In this document: positions 17,901 to 27,399 of the stretch, one piece after another
Position numbering within the stretch: position 1 is the first letter of the stretch
Layout of the letters: every line of letters starts with the position of its first letter
DNA from: Paenibacillus hemerocallicola
GTDB lineage: Bacteria > Bacillota > Bacilli > Paenibacillales > NBRC-103111
Direction of reading: 5' to 3'
Length of the DNA stretch: 64,000 nt
NCBI RefSeq assembly: GCF_006265175.1
Contig: NZ_VDCQ01000032.1
Span: 32,735-96,734, forward strand
Notes under the pieces: model-generated
What the model was told of the DNA's origin: nothing
Seen by the model: only the letters and a program-made list of their open reading frames with translations
Database searches by the model: none
Program-made: the position numbers and the translations under genes

Positions 17901-20163
17901 AAGCCCGGTAGACGAGCTTCCGCTTACGCGTTATTTCGGGTTTCCGTACGGCACAATGATCGCCCGTACCGGCTGGAGCATGGACGGACCTGAAGGGAGA
18001 GCTTCCGATGTCGTGGCGGAAATGAAGATCGGCAACTATCAGTTCGGGAATCACCAGCATCTCGATATGGGCAGCTTCCAGCTGTACTACAAAGGTGCGC
18101 TTGCGATTGACTCGGGCATGTATCAGGGCAGGCATGGCGCTTACGGTAGCGAGCATGACAACAATTATTACAAGCGGACGATCGCGCATAACGCAATGCT
18201 CGTTTACGATCCGGCGGAACGGTTTTACGCCGGTTGGGCAAACGACGGCGGGCAGATGAAGACTCCGGAAGTCGAAAACCTGACCGAACTGCTCGGGAAA
18301 CCGTATTACACCGGTCAAGTGGCCAACCATCAGTTCGGGCCGGATCCGGCCGCACCGGACTTCAGCTACATCAAGGGCGATTTGACCGCCGCATACACGG
18401 ATAAAGTGAAGCAGTTCAAACGTTCGTTCCTGTTCCTAAATTTGAAAGACAGCAGCCATCCGGCAGCGATGATCGTGTACGACAAGGTGGTCTCCTCCGA
18501 TCCGAATTTTAAAAAGTACTGGCTGCTGCATAGTATGGAGGAGCCGATCGTGACAGGCAATACGACGACAATCAGGCGAAGTGAAGACGGATATGGCGGC
18601 AAACTGGTCAACGAAACGCTGCTGCCGCAGGCGAACAACACGGTGATCGAGAAAATAGGCGGACCCGGACGCGAGTTCGAGGTATTTGGAACAAACTACT
18701 TGCAGGAGCCGTCACGCCCGCCTGGCCAACATACGGTGGAGGCGGGGGCATGGAGAGTGCAGATTTCCCCGCAAACACCGTCGGAAACCGACCGTTTTTT
18801 AAATGTGTTGCAGGTATTGGACGACAATAACTCTTCTCCGCTTGCAGTGAGTGCAATAGACTCCGACCGGATGGTTGGCGCCGCTATCGCCGATTCTATC
18901 GTCCTGTTCAGCAAATCGGGCGACCGGGAGAGAGGCGCTTTGACATTTTCGGTCCCCGGCAATCAACAATCGCTGCAGTTTGCCGTTGCCGATCTTTCTG
19001 CCGGCACGTGGCATATTGCCGGCGGCGGAAAAGAAGCGTACGGCGAAGTGAGCGAAGAGGGAGGCGTGTTGTACTTCCATGGAGCGACGGGTGCGTATAC
19101 GCTCACTTACATCGGCGCGCAAGACCTCGTGCCGCCGGAAACGTTCGCACTTATCAACGGCAAGAGCGGCCCGGGAACGTTCAACGACCGGAACGTGACG
19201 GTAACGTTCAGCACGTATGAGCTGTTGTCCGGTATTGCTTCCACTCAGTACAAATTGAACGGCGGAGCTTGGACGACCGTCAACGAATCCGTTTATTTAA
19301 CGGGGGAAGGCGTTCATACGCTGGACTACCGTTCCATCGACCGGGCGGGCAATATTGAAACATCAAAGCAAGTCGTCATCGGCATCGACAAAACGCCTCC
19401 CGTTCTCCAGTTGAATGGAAAACGCGAAATGTCGCTGTTTGTCGGCACCGTCTTTTCTGATCCGGGATCGACAGCAAAAGACCTTCTCGATTCGGGCGTC
19501 AACGGGCGAGTCGAGGTGGAGGGCGAGGTGAACGCAGGCGTGCCGGGGACATACGAGATGACGTACCGGGTTGCGGATACGGTCGGCAATGCCGCGGAGC
19601 CCGTTACGCGAACGGTTCGCGTAATCGATCCAGCGAAACTCGGGAAGCTGCAGTTCGACTCCCAGATTTACTTGATGTCGCCGGGGGAACAGCGAGAAGC
19701 GACAGTGACCGCGACGGTGTATGGGGACGGCCGCCTTCACGATGTGACGCCGTTTCCTGCCTACGCATCGGATAATCCCGACGCCGCTCATATCGCGGGA
19801 GGCGTCATAACCGCGGTCGGAGACGGAGCGTCTCTCATAACCGCCTCTTACGGAGAGCATACGGCGTGGGCGGTTGTGTCAACAGAATCGAACGTCGGAA
19901 GGACATTCCAAGCGGTGCGGAAGCTGCTAGATCAATATGCCGCGCTTGGAGAGCTTGCCGCTCCGCTCCAAAGCCAGCTCGACAACCGGCTCGGGCAGGC
20001 GGAGCATCAATGGAATCAAGGGCATCGGCAGCAGGCGCTCAAGCAACTGGACGATTTTCTGGATGCGGTAATAAAGCATGCGGATAAAGTGTCGGCGCAT
20101 GCGGCGCAAACGCTCGGCGAAGGCGTGAATTTGATCGTTCGGGCGTTGTCTGAAACAGCTTGA
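14953..20163 (+). CDS. Giant secreted heparinase II/III-type polysaccharide lyase
   Basis: A 1,736-residue exoenzyme with a Sec signal peptide ending near ETRAQ. Modules in order: two CBM4/9-like modules (about 28-175 and 177-320, both starting NGGF-S-GL-GW), two carboxypeptidase-regulatory-like beta modules (330-415, 420-515), an alpha-helical lyase domain interrupted by an F5/8-type discoidin module (about 560-690), then the heparinase II/III beta domain. That domain carries NHQHLDMGSFQLYYKG near residue 1034 and the conserved HNAMLVYDP. After it come an OmpL47-type module (about 1412), a DUF5011-like Ig module (about 1489) and a C-terminal FIMAH domain (about 1650-1736). The His-rich motif suits beta-elimination of uronic-acid polysaccharides such as glycosaminoglycans; the exact substrate is not shown. 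Confidence 0.88.
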   Translation: MKKLVCWLLLYTLVFGMLPLYATETRAQTISFLNGGFDSGLTGWSMLNGNIANMVVTSEIKYAGGFSLKIKDMENNAAYAMISDKYPVSPGKTYTATAKLYLVGGSGSIYLYFYDAAGTRIHSAFSGLSAPQSQWTDVKISSDVPGGAVNVSVVLATSKLNVGTAYFDNVGLTAAVPIANGGFESGLAGWNAAYGSQQQMTVTTETYFAGANSLKIVDNSSRGAFGMESDKFPVMPGTQYTAEVKVRTETGTGAIYIRFFDASNLQLEQKSTGAGTLPGLWQSMKVTLTAPEDAVSASVLLYSDSANTGTLYFDETSISEVSLIRGAVSDAVYGSPVPWANAYLYRAADTGFTTPLDKAVTGQSGEFVFARSADDGAYTVRAMKDGYLHGTAAVEVEGAGNGSAAITLVQDTAAPRYTVSGKVRLPDANAPIADADIALYDDNDVGYTASLAAAVSATDGTFTLDRGVPNGRYMARAAKAGYYTTTFPVAVRDRNFTEIDLRMPSKENVTEQNMPKPPAVHPRLYVTPELVPQLQAKVQTPAYEHVWSTLVKLSYIPEYTGRSTGKTLGLERYEFPAPENARYVKIFGRGNSVNQWNSITETEIYTRNSFGAPEKLAVQGAAWSSQDQQYDGNKTIDGNLGPESRWSAEGPQEWIAYDIGSLRTVTDIGVAWHSGNVRTSYFHIYVSDDGQNWRLVDLGLGREPGMLDQPPAGQSNYSAALKNAIEYNAMNYLLTGEDASGRLAIRTILNFMDTVVYAGIDTFRLIGDTIHAASVTYDWCYPLLTSDEKTAFISKLKSLAGQMEMGYPPVKGSSIRGHSSENILMKDLLAAGIAIYDEEPEMYNVSAIRFFAEFVPARNFWYLSGMHPQGDSYGFSVRLMPELWAQWMFARLGYPDVFIDEQRDVLYRGLYLRRPDGQLMRDGDTTLQNYSLPGTYWKYSPVVPLLGASYYKDPYLQGEFLRQYAMVTNLVTEILFADLDVPASPVDELPLTRYFGFPYGTMIARTGWSMDGPEGRASDVVAEMKIGNYQFGNHQHLDMGSFQLYYKGALAIDSGMYQGRHGAYGSEHDNNYYKRTIAHNAMLVYDPAERFYAGWANDGGQMKTPEVENLTELLGKPYYTGQVANHQFGPDPAAPDFSYIKGDLTAAYTDKVKQFKRSFLFLNLKDSSHPAAMIVYDKVVSSDPNFKKYWLLHSMEEPIVTGNTTTIRRSEDGYGGKLVNETLLPQANNTVIEKIGGPGREFEVFGTNYLQEPSRPPGQHTVEAGAWRVQISPQTPSETDRFLNVLQVLDDNNSSPLAVSAIDSDRMVGAAIADSIVLFSKSGDRERGALTFSVPGNQQSLQFAVADLSAGTWHIAGGGKEAYGEVSEEGGVLYFHGATGAYTLTYIGAQDLVPPETFALINGKSGPGTFNDRNVTVTFSTYELLSGIASTQYKLNGGAWTTVNESVYLTGEGVHTLDYRSIDRAGNIETSKQVVIGIDKTPPVLQLNGKREMSLFVGTVFSDPGSTAKDLLDSGVNGRVEVEGEVNAGVPGTYEMTYRVADTVGNAAEPVTRTVRVIDPAKLGKLQFDSQIYLMSPGEQREATVTATVYGDGRLHDVTPFPAYASDNPDAAHIAGGVITAVGDGASLITASYGEHTAWAVVSTESNVGRTFQAVRKLLDQYAALGELAAPLQSQLDNRLGQAEHQWNQGHRQQALKQLDDFLDAVIKHADKVSAHAAQTLGEGVNLIVRALSETA

Positions 20164-20176
20164 TCAAGCTATTGGG

Positions 20177-20205
20177 GATGCCGGCCTAAACCGGCATCTC
20201 TTTCA
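20177..20205 (+). terminator. Rho-independent terminator after the lyase
   Basis: GATGCCGG, a CCTAAA loop and CCGGCATC (20177-20198), followed by TCTTTC. It starts 13 bp after the stop codon. Confidence 0.75.
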
Positions 20206-20251
20206 TTTGCGGCAAGCTGCGCCAAACTTGAAATAGAGGGGACTATGACGC

Positions 20252-21187
20252 GTGGACATTATTCAGTCCGTAGAGGCGATACGAAACAAGCATTTGCCGA
20301 GTATGGAGACGGGGATTTCTCTCGTTCCATGGACGTTGCCGACCATTCCGGAAATTCCGCACTGGCACGATGCGTTAGAGATATGCTACTGCCTTTCCGG
20401 CAAGGGCGTGTTTTATTTCAAAAACCGGGAGTACGACATCGGCCCCGGCGATCTTGTCATCGTCAACAATGTCGAGCGGCATACGTCGAAATCCTATAGA
20501 GGCTTCACTTGCTCGAATTTGTTTTTATTTTTCCATCCATCAACGATTGAGCAGTTGGACTTTCATTTGCTCCGCCCGTTCCTATTCGACCGCAACCGTT
20601 TTACGCATCGCATATCGTCACAGCTTCCTGTAGCTCGCGACATTGGCAAGCTTATTTTGCAAATGCAGGAGGAGCTGGCGGAGCGCCGCCCGGCCTATGG
20701 CACGCTTATCAAAAGCTTGTTGTTTCACATTTGCTCTTTGCTCGCGCGCCATTACGACACCGAAACGGACGGGGGATGGCAGCCGTTCTATACCAAATAC
20801 GCAACGGTCCGCTCGGGTCTCGCCTACATTCAATCCCATTATCGGGAGAACATCAGTTTCGACGACGTTGCCAAAGCAATGTCGCTCAGCGCGTCGCGAG
20901 CCCGTCATCTGTTTGCGGAGGTAATGGGGGAGGGATTCAAAACGTACCTGCTCCAACTGCGCGTACAGGTTGCGCAGCGACTGCTGGTGCAGACGGATTT
21001 GTCTATCGAGGACATTTGCGATCAATGCGGATTCCAGAGTGTCTCTTCCTTTTATCGGGAATTCCGGAAGCAGGTGAAGGAGACGCCTTTATCGTATAAA
21101 AAACGGTACAGCGCTCCATGCCAGCAACCGGAACAATGTAATGCTTCCGCCCTTTTCGTATCTTACCGACAGATTAGCCATTTTTGA
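20252..21187 (+). CDS. AraC-family regulator with cupin domain
   Basis: A 311-residue regulator with a GTG start and AGAGGGG upstream. The N-terminal cupin half contains HWHDALEICYCLSGKGVFYF. The C-terminal DNA-binding half (about 185-290) holds the two helix-turn-helix motifs (FDDVAKAMSLSASRARHLF and IEDICDQCGFQSVSSFYREF). It sits between the secreted lyase and a downstream lipoprotein gene in the same direction, so those are the likely targets. The last 25 residues are Cys- and Gln-rich and not typical of the family. Confidence 0.88.
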   Translation: MDIIQSVEAIRNKHLPSMETGISLVPWTLPTIPEIPHWHDALEICYCLSGKGVFYFKNREYDIGPGDLVIVNNVERHTSKSYRGFTCSNLFLFFHPSTIEQLDFHLLRPFLFDRNRFTHRISSQLPVARDIGKLILQMQEELAERRPAYGTLIKSLLFHICSLLARHYDTETDGGWQPFYTKYATVRSGLAYIQSHYRENISFDDVAKAMSLSASRARHLFAEVMGEGFKTYLLQLRVQVAQRLLVQTDLSIEDICDQCGFQSVSSFYREFRKQVKETPLSYKKRYSAPCQQPEQCNASALFVSYRQISHF

Positions 21188-21281
21188 GAAAAAGTCAGGC
21201 GCTGCTGTTATTGTTGCAAGCTTGTAATGAAATTAAGATTAAGCTGTCTCCATTAATAAAATAGAGGGGTTGAGGTGATGT

Positions 21282-22607
21282 ATGAGAAGCATGCGGCGTT
21301 TGGTGCTTATGGGATCGATATCCGTGATCGTTATTTGCGGATGCAATGGGAACCGGCAATCGGCAACAACTGACGGTGCGCTTCAGCAGGCAGAGAAAAT
21401 GCCGGAGGCGACGAAAGATCCGATCGAGCTGGTCGTGTATTATCCTTTTGGAGATGATTCGCCAGACTCTTTTCAAAAAAACTATTGGCAAATCGTCCAA
21501 AAAAAATATCCGAACTTTCATGTCAAATGGGTAAATACGAAAACGTTGACAATGAATGATCTTGCCGCTACACAAACAGCCGTCGATATTATTTTTTCCA
21601 ATGCGAATCATGCTGCGCAGTTAGCGGATTTCCGCTATGTTTCCGATATGAATGAACTGATCCAAAAATATAAGTTCGATCTCGGGCGCATCGATCCGAC
21701 AGCAATAGACATCATTAAAAAAGCAAGCAATGGAATGTTGACGGCGCTTCCGATCTATATCAACTATAATCTTATGTTTTACAATAAGGATCTTTTCGAT
21801 AAATTCGGTGTCTCCTATCCAGTTGACGGGATGACCTGGGACGATACCTACAGCCTTGCGAAGAAGCTGACGCGATACGATAATGGCATTCAGTATGTCG
21901 GGTTCAGCTATCATTTTTTGAATGGGAATATGTTGTGGTTAAATTCATACGGGCAGGAGGAGATGGATTCAAAGACAAAGAAAGTCACTTTTGATAGCGG
22001 CAGATGGCCCGACATCATGCGAAATTTCTTGCGGTTTTTCGAAATACCGGGACATGAATTTTTGATAGGAAATGCGTCACTAAACGGCTTCGCCAAAGAA
22101 CAGCGTATTGCGATGCAGATCACATACAGCAATCGAGTAATCGGTAATCCCGATCAAGTGCCGCCCAATTGGGATATTGTTTCCCATCCGGTCTATGAAG
22201 ACTTGAAAGGGGTCGGCTCGGGGATCGAGCCGCTCTATTTTTACCTTTCCTCGGTCAGTAAGCATAAAAATGAGGCTTTTTTGGCAATAACGGCATTGCT
22301 CGAGGATGAGGCTCAAAAAATGTTGGCACAAAGAGGGTTTTATCCCGCAGTTAAAATTCCGGATTTGAAATCCGCATACTCGCAAGTAATCGGATTGAAG
22401 GGGAAAAATGTCGAAGCCATGTTCGTCAATCAGTTCGCACAGGCTGTAACGATGTCTCAAGATGTGCTCGCTATCCGGCCATCGTTGAGCGGCGCGGCTA
22501 CGAATGTCATGACTGGGAAAAAAGATGTCAATACCGCCTTGCGCGAGGCTGCGGTTGAAGTGAATAAGAAATTGCAAGAGCGCATCGCGTCAGGGCTGTC
22601 GAACTAA
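21282..22607 (+). CDS. Extracellular solute-binding lipoprotein (SBP family 1)
   Basis: A 441-residue lipoprotein. The hydrophobic N-terminus ends ICGC, so Cys21 is the likely acylation site. It carries the family block YNKDLFDKFGVSYPVDGMTW. Its base composition is more AT-rich than that of the neighbouring glycanase genes. The gene lies 95 bp after the AraC gene and 68 bp before a beta-helix protein, which suggests one substrate-specific unit (regulator, binding protein, lyase-like enzyme). No permease is present. Confidence 0.9.
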   Translation: MRSMRRLVLMGSISVIVICGCNGNRQSATTDGALQQAEKMPEATKDPIELVVYYPFGDDSPDSFQKNYWQIVQKKYPNFHVKWVNTKTLTMNDLAATQTAVDIIFSNANHAAQLADFRYVSDMNELIQKYKFDLGRIDPTAIDIIKKASNGMLTALPIYINYNLMFYNKDLFDKFGVSYPVDGMTWDDTYSLAKKLTRYDNGIQYVGFSYHFLNGNMLWLNSYGQEEMDSKTKKVTFDSGRWPDIMRNFLRFFEIPGHEFLIGNASLNGFAKEQRIAMQITYSNRVIGNPDQVPPNWDIVSHPVYEDLKGVGSGIEPLYFYLSSVSKHKNEAFLAITALLEDEAQKMLAQRGFYPAVKIPDLKSAYSQVIGLKGKNVEAMFVNQFAQAVTMSQDVLAIRPSLSGAATNVMTGKKDVNTALREAAVEVNKKLQERIASGLSN

Positions 22608-22674
22608 TTTGCAACTATCGTTAAGACGCATAAACGGGATTTAAAAACACGATTACGCAGAGAGGCGTGGAAAG

Positions 22675-24249
22675 ATGGAACATTCGAATTCATGGAGAGA
22701 TTATGCCGTCGTCTCGGACAGCGCCACAATGTGGAACGAATATGCCGCGGCACCGCAGACGCATACCCATATACCGGATTGCTCGTTTGCTGGATACCGT
22801 TACAGTGAGCAGGCATTGCCCGATATTCCCGAAGTTATCAGCGTGAAGGACACCGGCGCTGCCGGAGACGGACAGAGAGACGACACCCTCGCATTCAAGC
22901 GGGCAATCGAACGGGCGGCACTCTCGGGAGGCGGGGCGATTTACGTTCCCGAAGGAGAGTACCTATTGTCTGACATTTTGTATTTTCGTCATTCCGGCAT
23001 TGTGATGCGCGGAGCGGGAAAAGACAAGACGAAGCTGCTGTTCGCCAAATCGTTGACCGATATTTTGGGGCCGCTGCCGTTCGGAGTTCATCCACTGAGA
23101 TCGCAGTATGCATGGTGTGGAGGTCTGATCTGGGTCGGACCGCAAGCTTCAATGACGAAAGACAACTGGGAGGGGTGGGACGATAAGGAGACACTGGCGT
23201 CGCTGACTGCTCCAGCTAAGCAGGGAGCCATGACCGTACAGGTGGACGCGGAAGATGCGGGAAAGCTGACTCCGAGCATGGCGGTTCAGATGACGTGGGA
23301 TAACCCCTCCGATCACTCTTTGCTCGAAGCGATCGCTGGGCATGAGCGGATGAAGGCTACCGACTGGGTATCGGACGGGCAAATGCTGACACGTTGGCCT
23401 CGCTGGTACTGGCCGACGGAGATCGCCAAGGTGGAAGGGACTACGGTGACGTTAAAGCAGCCGTTACGGCTCGAGGTGCGGGAGAAATGGAACGTCGCGC
23501 TCCGTCCATTAGGGTCGCATATTCGTGAAGTCGGAATAGAGCATCTTACCATTCGCATGCTTCATAATGATAGCGACTATGTGCACTTACAAGACAAAGG
23601 TTTCAACGGCATTTACTTCAATCGCGCCATGCATTGTTGGGTTCGGGAGGTGGCGATTCACAATGCGGAGAACGGAATTATACATGCGGCAGTTAAAAGT
23701 TCGACCGTTTCGGGACTTACCGTGTCCGGTCGGGAACATCATCACGCCTTGGCATTACGCCTGCACTCCCATGACAATGTGTTCACCGATTTCCGCATCG
23801 AATCGAAAACCGTTCACGGCATCAATACAGAAGGCTTGTCTAGCGGCAACGTATGGCGTAAAGGCGTGATGGTGCACGGAACATTCGATTCGCACCGCTT
23901 GATGTCTTTTGATTCGATCCGGACCGATATCACGTTGCATAACGATGGAAAACCGGGAGGCGGGGACGGTTTCGGCCCGTTTCTCGGAAGAAGAATGGTG
24001 CATTGGAATGTTTGTCTGATCGGCTCCTCCGGCGACTGGGTCTACCAGCCGGATTGCATGCCGAATGGGGCTTTGGTGGGGGTTCGCGGAGCCGAACCGT
24101 CGGCAAAGCTGTGCGGGAGAGGGACGGTGCCGGGCTTCAAAGGTTGCGTCGTTGCCGATCTTGCAACCACACCGGAGCTGGAGGACTTGTTCGAAGCGCA
24201 ACTGCGGCACAGACTAGGAATGCGCGCGATCAGGCGATTGGCCAGATGA
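22675..24249 (+). CDS. Pectate-lyase-like beta-helix protein, apparently cytoplasmic
   Basis: A 524-residue protein of the Pectate_lyase_3/GH28-like beta-helix superfamily. The N-terminal motif VKDTGAAGDGQRDDTLAFKR is followed by GGGAIYVPEGEYLLSD and a series of short beta-helix coils. His-rich coils occur around residues 355-375 (SGREHHHALALRLHSHDN). No signal peptide is visible, so it probably acts inside the cell on imported oligosaccharides, or is exported by another route. The adjacent binding protein would supply the substrate. The exact activity is not assignable. Confidence 0.75.
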   Translation: MEHSNSWRDYAVVSDSATMWNEYAAAPQTHTHIPDCSFAGYRYSEQALPDIPEVISVKDTGAAGDGQRDDTLAFKRAIERAALSGGGAIYVPEGEYLLSDILYFRHSGIVMRGAGKDKTKLLFAKSLTDILGPLPFGVHPLRSQYAWCGGLIWVGPQASMTKDNWEGWDDKETLASLTAPAKQGAMTVQVDAEDAGKLTPSMAVQMTWDNPSDHSLLEAIAGHERMKATDWVSDGQMLTRWPRWYWPTEIAKVEGTTVTLKQPLRLEVREKWNVALRPLGSHIREVGIEHLTIRMLHNDSDYVHLQDKGFNGIYFNRAMHCWVREVAIHNAENGIIHAAVKSSTVSGLTVSGREHHHALALRLHSHDNVFTDFRIESKTVHGINTEGLSSGNVWRKGVMVHGTFDSHRLMSFDSIRTDITLHNDGKPGGGDGFGPFLGRRMVHWNVCLIGSSGDWVYQPDCMPNGALVGVRGAEPSAKLCGRGTVPGFKGCVVADLATTPELEDLFEAQLRHRLGMRAIRRLAR

Positions 24250-25056
24250 AATAGATCGTGCAGCTTACCTTTGCGTCCCGGAGAATTTTGGATATGATAT
24301 TCATATCCGTATGAATTAGATGTTTAGTTGCTTGCTGCGAATCACTTTAGATGTTTTGAGAATTGCACAAAACGCCTTAAAAAGGAGGAATTGAAATAAG
24401 CACCGTCTCCAACATTACTGGAATTGACTCACTTTATATATAAAGATTTTGAAGGACAATTATTGTTGACTACTCTGAAAATAACTCGTAAAGCGTACCT
24501 CTAAAAAAGACTACACGAAACTAGGCGCAGCTTGTATGGGTTTAGAAGGGGAAAATTACCAGGCCTACGAAATTACGGGCAATCCATATTTGAATAAGCT
24601 GTTCTTACGCTTGGGCGGAAAAGCCGCCGGAAGTTTTCCGCTCACAAGACTTCCGGCGTCACGTCTTCAAACGGTGCCGTCGTTGACGAAGCGCGCGTGA
24701 TTGAGCGGACTGTATGGGTAAAGAGGGCGTACCACCTGCTCTATCCGCTTCCACAAGAACAAATTTCGTATTGGATTACATAGTGCCCTCGGCAGATTTT
24801 GTCGGGGTTTTTGCTATCGATTCGGAAAGAAGCGGTATGAATACCATTGCCGCCTATTTGCGGTTCGCTTTTACGCACCGCATGAAGCTCCCGGCGCGCG
24901 GTGATTTGCTGCATGACGGCGGTCGGTCGACCGCGATTCCCTCCTCGCCATTCATGAACTTTTTTGCTAAGAACACAAACCGTTGAAAGCGTCTTCCCGT
25001 AAACAGGGATGTACATGCAAAGAAGATCATTTGAAAAACGAGGAGGATTCGCCGGT
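24250..25056. other. 807-bp gap with palindromes, no convincing gene
   Basis: Two inverted repeats stand out. GGATATGA-TAT-TCATATCC (24290-24308) is a perfect operator-like palindrome. CGCCGGAAGT...ACTTCCGGCG (24625-24634 and 24649-24658) is a 10-bp-stem hairpin. An AAGGAGG at 24381 has no reading frame behind it. A 54-codon frame (24536-24700) matches nothing I recognise. The sequence looks like a decayed locus between a finished operon and the SLH-like gene. Confidence 0.5.
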
Positions 25057-26670
25057 ATGAAGAAACGAAGCAAGCTGATCGCAACGCTGTTGACCGGATG
25101 GATGGTGGCGTCGTCGGCGCTGCCGGTATTTGCGGCGGACGGGGCCGCGGCTGCCAATGTGAAGACGGATGCGCAGGTAGCGGCCGAGCTCGGGGTGCTG
25201 CAGGGAGACGGAAGCGGGATCACCGCCGCCTACTTGGCGAAGACGACGACCCGCATGCAAGCCGCCATCTTATACTTGCGGCTGAAAGGATTGGAGCAGA
25301 CGGCTCTCGCTTACAAAGGAACGGACAATTTCGCGGACGCCTCGCTCGTCGGGGACGGGAACAAAGCGATCCTGTCGTATTTGAAAGCGAACCCCGCCCT
25401 GGGCTGGACGGGAACGGGCGACGGCAAGTTCGATCCGCTATCTGGCGTAACGGCCCAGCAATATTACAAAGTGCTGCTGGAAGCGATCGGCTATAAGCAG
25501 GATGCCGACTTTACGTATGCCGATGTGCTTACATACGCCAAAACAAAAGGATTGTCCCAAATCGCAGATGCCGGCGCACTGCGCAACGGCCATATCGCGA
25601 CGGCCACCGTAGAAGGAGTGAAAGCGACGCTGAAGGTCGGCGGCAAGACGCTTGCGGAATCGCTTGCCGATGCGAAAGTCATCGCTGCCGATAAAGTCCC
25701 GTTGGCGAAGTACGCGCGAATCAACGTTGTGAACGACGCAACGCTCGGTTCTTATCTGGTCGATGAAAGCGGCAAAACGCTGTACTATTTTGCCAAGGAC
25801 AGCAAGGATACGAGCACGTGCAAAGACCAATGCGCCGCCAACTGGCCGATTTATTATGCCGAGAGCATCCAAGTATCCGGCGAAATGAACGCCGCCGACT
25901 TCAAAACGATCGTACGCGAAGACGGCAAAAAGCAGACGACCTATAAAGGGATGCCGCTGTACTATTACGTCAAGGATGAAAAAGCGGGCGATGTAAAAGG
26001 CCAAGCCGTCAACAACGTGTGGTTCGTCGTAGGCTTCTCCTCCGTAGCGGCCGCTTCCCAGGAAGGACTCGGCAAGTTTTTGACCGACTCGACCGGCAGG
26101 ACGCTGTATTGGTTTACGAAAGACGTCAAAGACAAGAGCGCATGCACGGGGACATGCGAAACGAACTGGCCTATTTTCTACTCCGGACACGTGTCGTCCC
26201 CGGCTGATTTGTCCGCCGCAGATTTCGGTACGATCGTCCGCGACGACGGCACGAAGCAAACGACCTACAATGGCATGCCGCTCTATTATTTCATCAAGGA
26301 CGAGAATGCGGGAGACGTCAAAGGCCAAGGCGTGAACAACGTCTGGTACGTGATCGACCTCTCCGAAGCCAAGCAAGCCGAACAGCCGGCAGCGGCTGCG
26401 GGCAAGGCGTATGCGATGGATATTATAAAATTCGCCTTCGCCCAACCGGAAATCACGATCGAAGCGGGCTCCACCATTACGTTTACGAATAAAGACAATG
26501 CCTTCCACAATGTAGTGTCGGATTTGGAAGCAGACGGCAAAGCGCTGTTCGAAACGCCGATGCTCGACAAAGACGAATCGTTTACGCTGACGTTCGACAC
26601 GCCGGGGGAGTATACGTACTACTGTTTGCCGCATAAGGAACACATGAAAGGAAAAATAATCGTGAAATAA
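25057..26670 (+). CDS. Secreted SLH-like protein with two PF03640-type repeats and a cupredoxin domain
   Basis: A 537-residue exported protein; GAGGAGGATT points to the ATG at 25057 rather than the upstream ATG at 25009. The signal peptide ends near PVFAAD. Residues about 30-200 look like divergent S-layer-homology units. Two repeats of the secreted YxxD/Lipoprotein_15 type follow (about 220-330 and 335-440, with paired Cys in CKDQCAANWP and CTGTCETNWP). The last 85 residues form a plastocyanin-like domain with ligands in NAFHNVVSD and YYCLPHKEHM (His, Cys, His, Met), so it should bind one type-1 copper. It may be a wall-anchored electron-transfer or copper protein. The downstream sigma/anti-sigma pair may control it. 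Confidence 0.82.
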   Translation: MKKRSKLIATLLTGWMVASSALPVFAADGAAAANVKTDAQVAAELGVLQGDGSGITAAYLAKTTTRMQAAILYLRLKGLEQTALAYKGTDNFADASLVGDGNKAILSYLKANPALGWTGTGDGKFDPLSGVTAQQYYKVLLEAIGYKQDADFTYADVLTYAKTKGLSQIADAGALRNGHIATATVEGVKATLKVGGKTLAESLADAKVIAADKVPLAKYARINVVNDATLGSYLVDESGKTLYYFAKDSKDTSTCKDQCAANWPIYYAESIQVSGEMNAADFKTIVREDGKKQTTYKGMPLYYYVKDEKAGDVKGQAVNNVWFVVGFSSVAAASQEGLGKFLTDSTGRTLYWFTKDVKDKSACTGTCETNWPIFYSGHVSSPADLSAADFGTIVRDDGTKQTTYNGMPLYYFIKDENAGDVKGQGVNNVWYVIDLSEAKQAEQPAAAAGKAYAMDIIKFAFAQPEITIEAGSTITFTNKDNAFHNVVSDLEADGKALFETPMLDKDESFTLTFDTPGEYTYYCLPHKEHMKGKIIVK

Positions 26671-26703
26671 CGGCTGCCGCGGCCGGCGCCGTCTACAAGA
26701 AAT

Positions 26704-26746
26704 CCGGTTTTCCTGGATCGGGCTTTTCCGGGGAAGCCGGTTTTTT
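26704..26746 (+). terminator. Rho-independent terminator
   Basis: CCGGTTTTCC (26704-26713) pairs, with G-U pairs, with GGGGAAGCCGG (26730-26740) and is followed by TTTTTT. It lies 34 bp after the cupredoxin-protein stop. Confidence 0.7.
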
Positions 26747-26828
26747 GTACGACAGGGATAATCCGCGTACAACCGGGAGGCCCTTGATGAATCGGCTGCA
26801 GCATGTCGCCGTCAATAGAGGAACTAAT

Positions 26829-27000
26829 TTCCGTTATGGTCTTGAATTCCACTATACTCTCGAAAATAACGGCAAAGAATTCCGTTATCTCGATGTTGCG
26901 GAGTGAAATGATCATGAACAGGCGGAATAGCGGAACGGTTTTCCGTTATTTTGCAATCCATACGAGTGGTCGGGTCAATAGCATACTCCAGTTCCGCTAT
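26829..27000. repeat. Intergenic cluster of TTCCGYTAT motifs
   Basis: Exact 9-mers TTCCGTTAT occur at 26829, 26880 and 26941, TTCCGCTAT at 26992, and the reverse form ATAGCGGAA at 26927. Weaker variants lie between them. The cluster fills most of the 720-bp gap before the sigma factor gene. The same motif recurs at 34531-34704 and in the 63067-63146 duplication, so it is a dispersed intergenic element. The rest of this gap, to 27399, shows no gene. Confidence 0.75.
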
Positions 27001-27399
27001 GTGTTGGATTCGGGAGCCCCGCAAAGCGCGGGCAAAGACTGCCGGCCTCTCCGGCATCGGAGCAAAGGTTCCGCTTTGCGAGATATATTGTTGAGAAAGC
27101 CAAGCAGAGAAAAGAACCATCTAAAAGTAGTTGGGGAAATGTACGTAAAGCGAAGCGTCTGACTTTAAAATCTAGTTATAACCGCTGCTGTTCATAAAAA
27201 TAACTTGATTTTAACGGAAGCGGAATGCATTCTCCGACTCCTTGTCTTCATCGCTTCCTATTTTAGCAAGCTTTCTCAACAACCTCGACCCGCTTTGCGG
27301 GGTTATTTTTGTCGGCATCTTGCAAAACGGGCGCGGATATAAGAAGATCACTATGAACCGGATTGGGAGATGAGTTGATCGACGCGGGGAGTGTCAATA

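Noticed and set aside
24536..24700. 54-codon frame in the 24250-25056 gap
   Set aside because: No ribosome site, no recognisable similarity, and it is interrupted by a hairpin. It is not supportable as a gene.
25438..26772. 444-codon minus-strand frame opposite the cupredoxin protein
   Set aside because: Antisense shadow. The plus-strand gene has a signal peptide, repeats and copper ligands.
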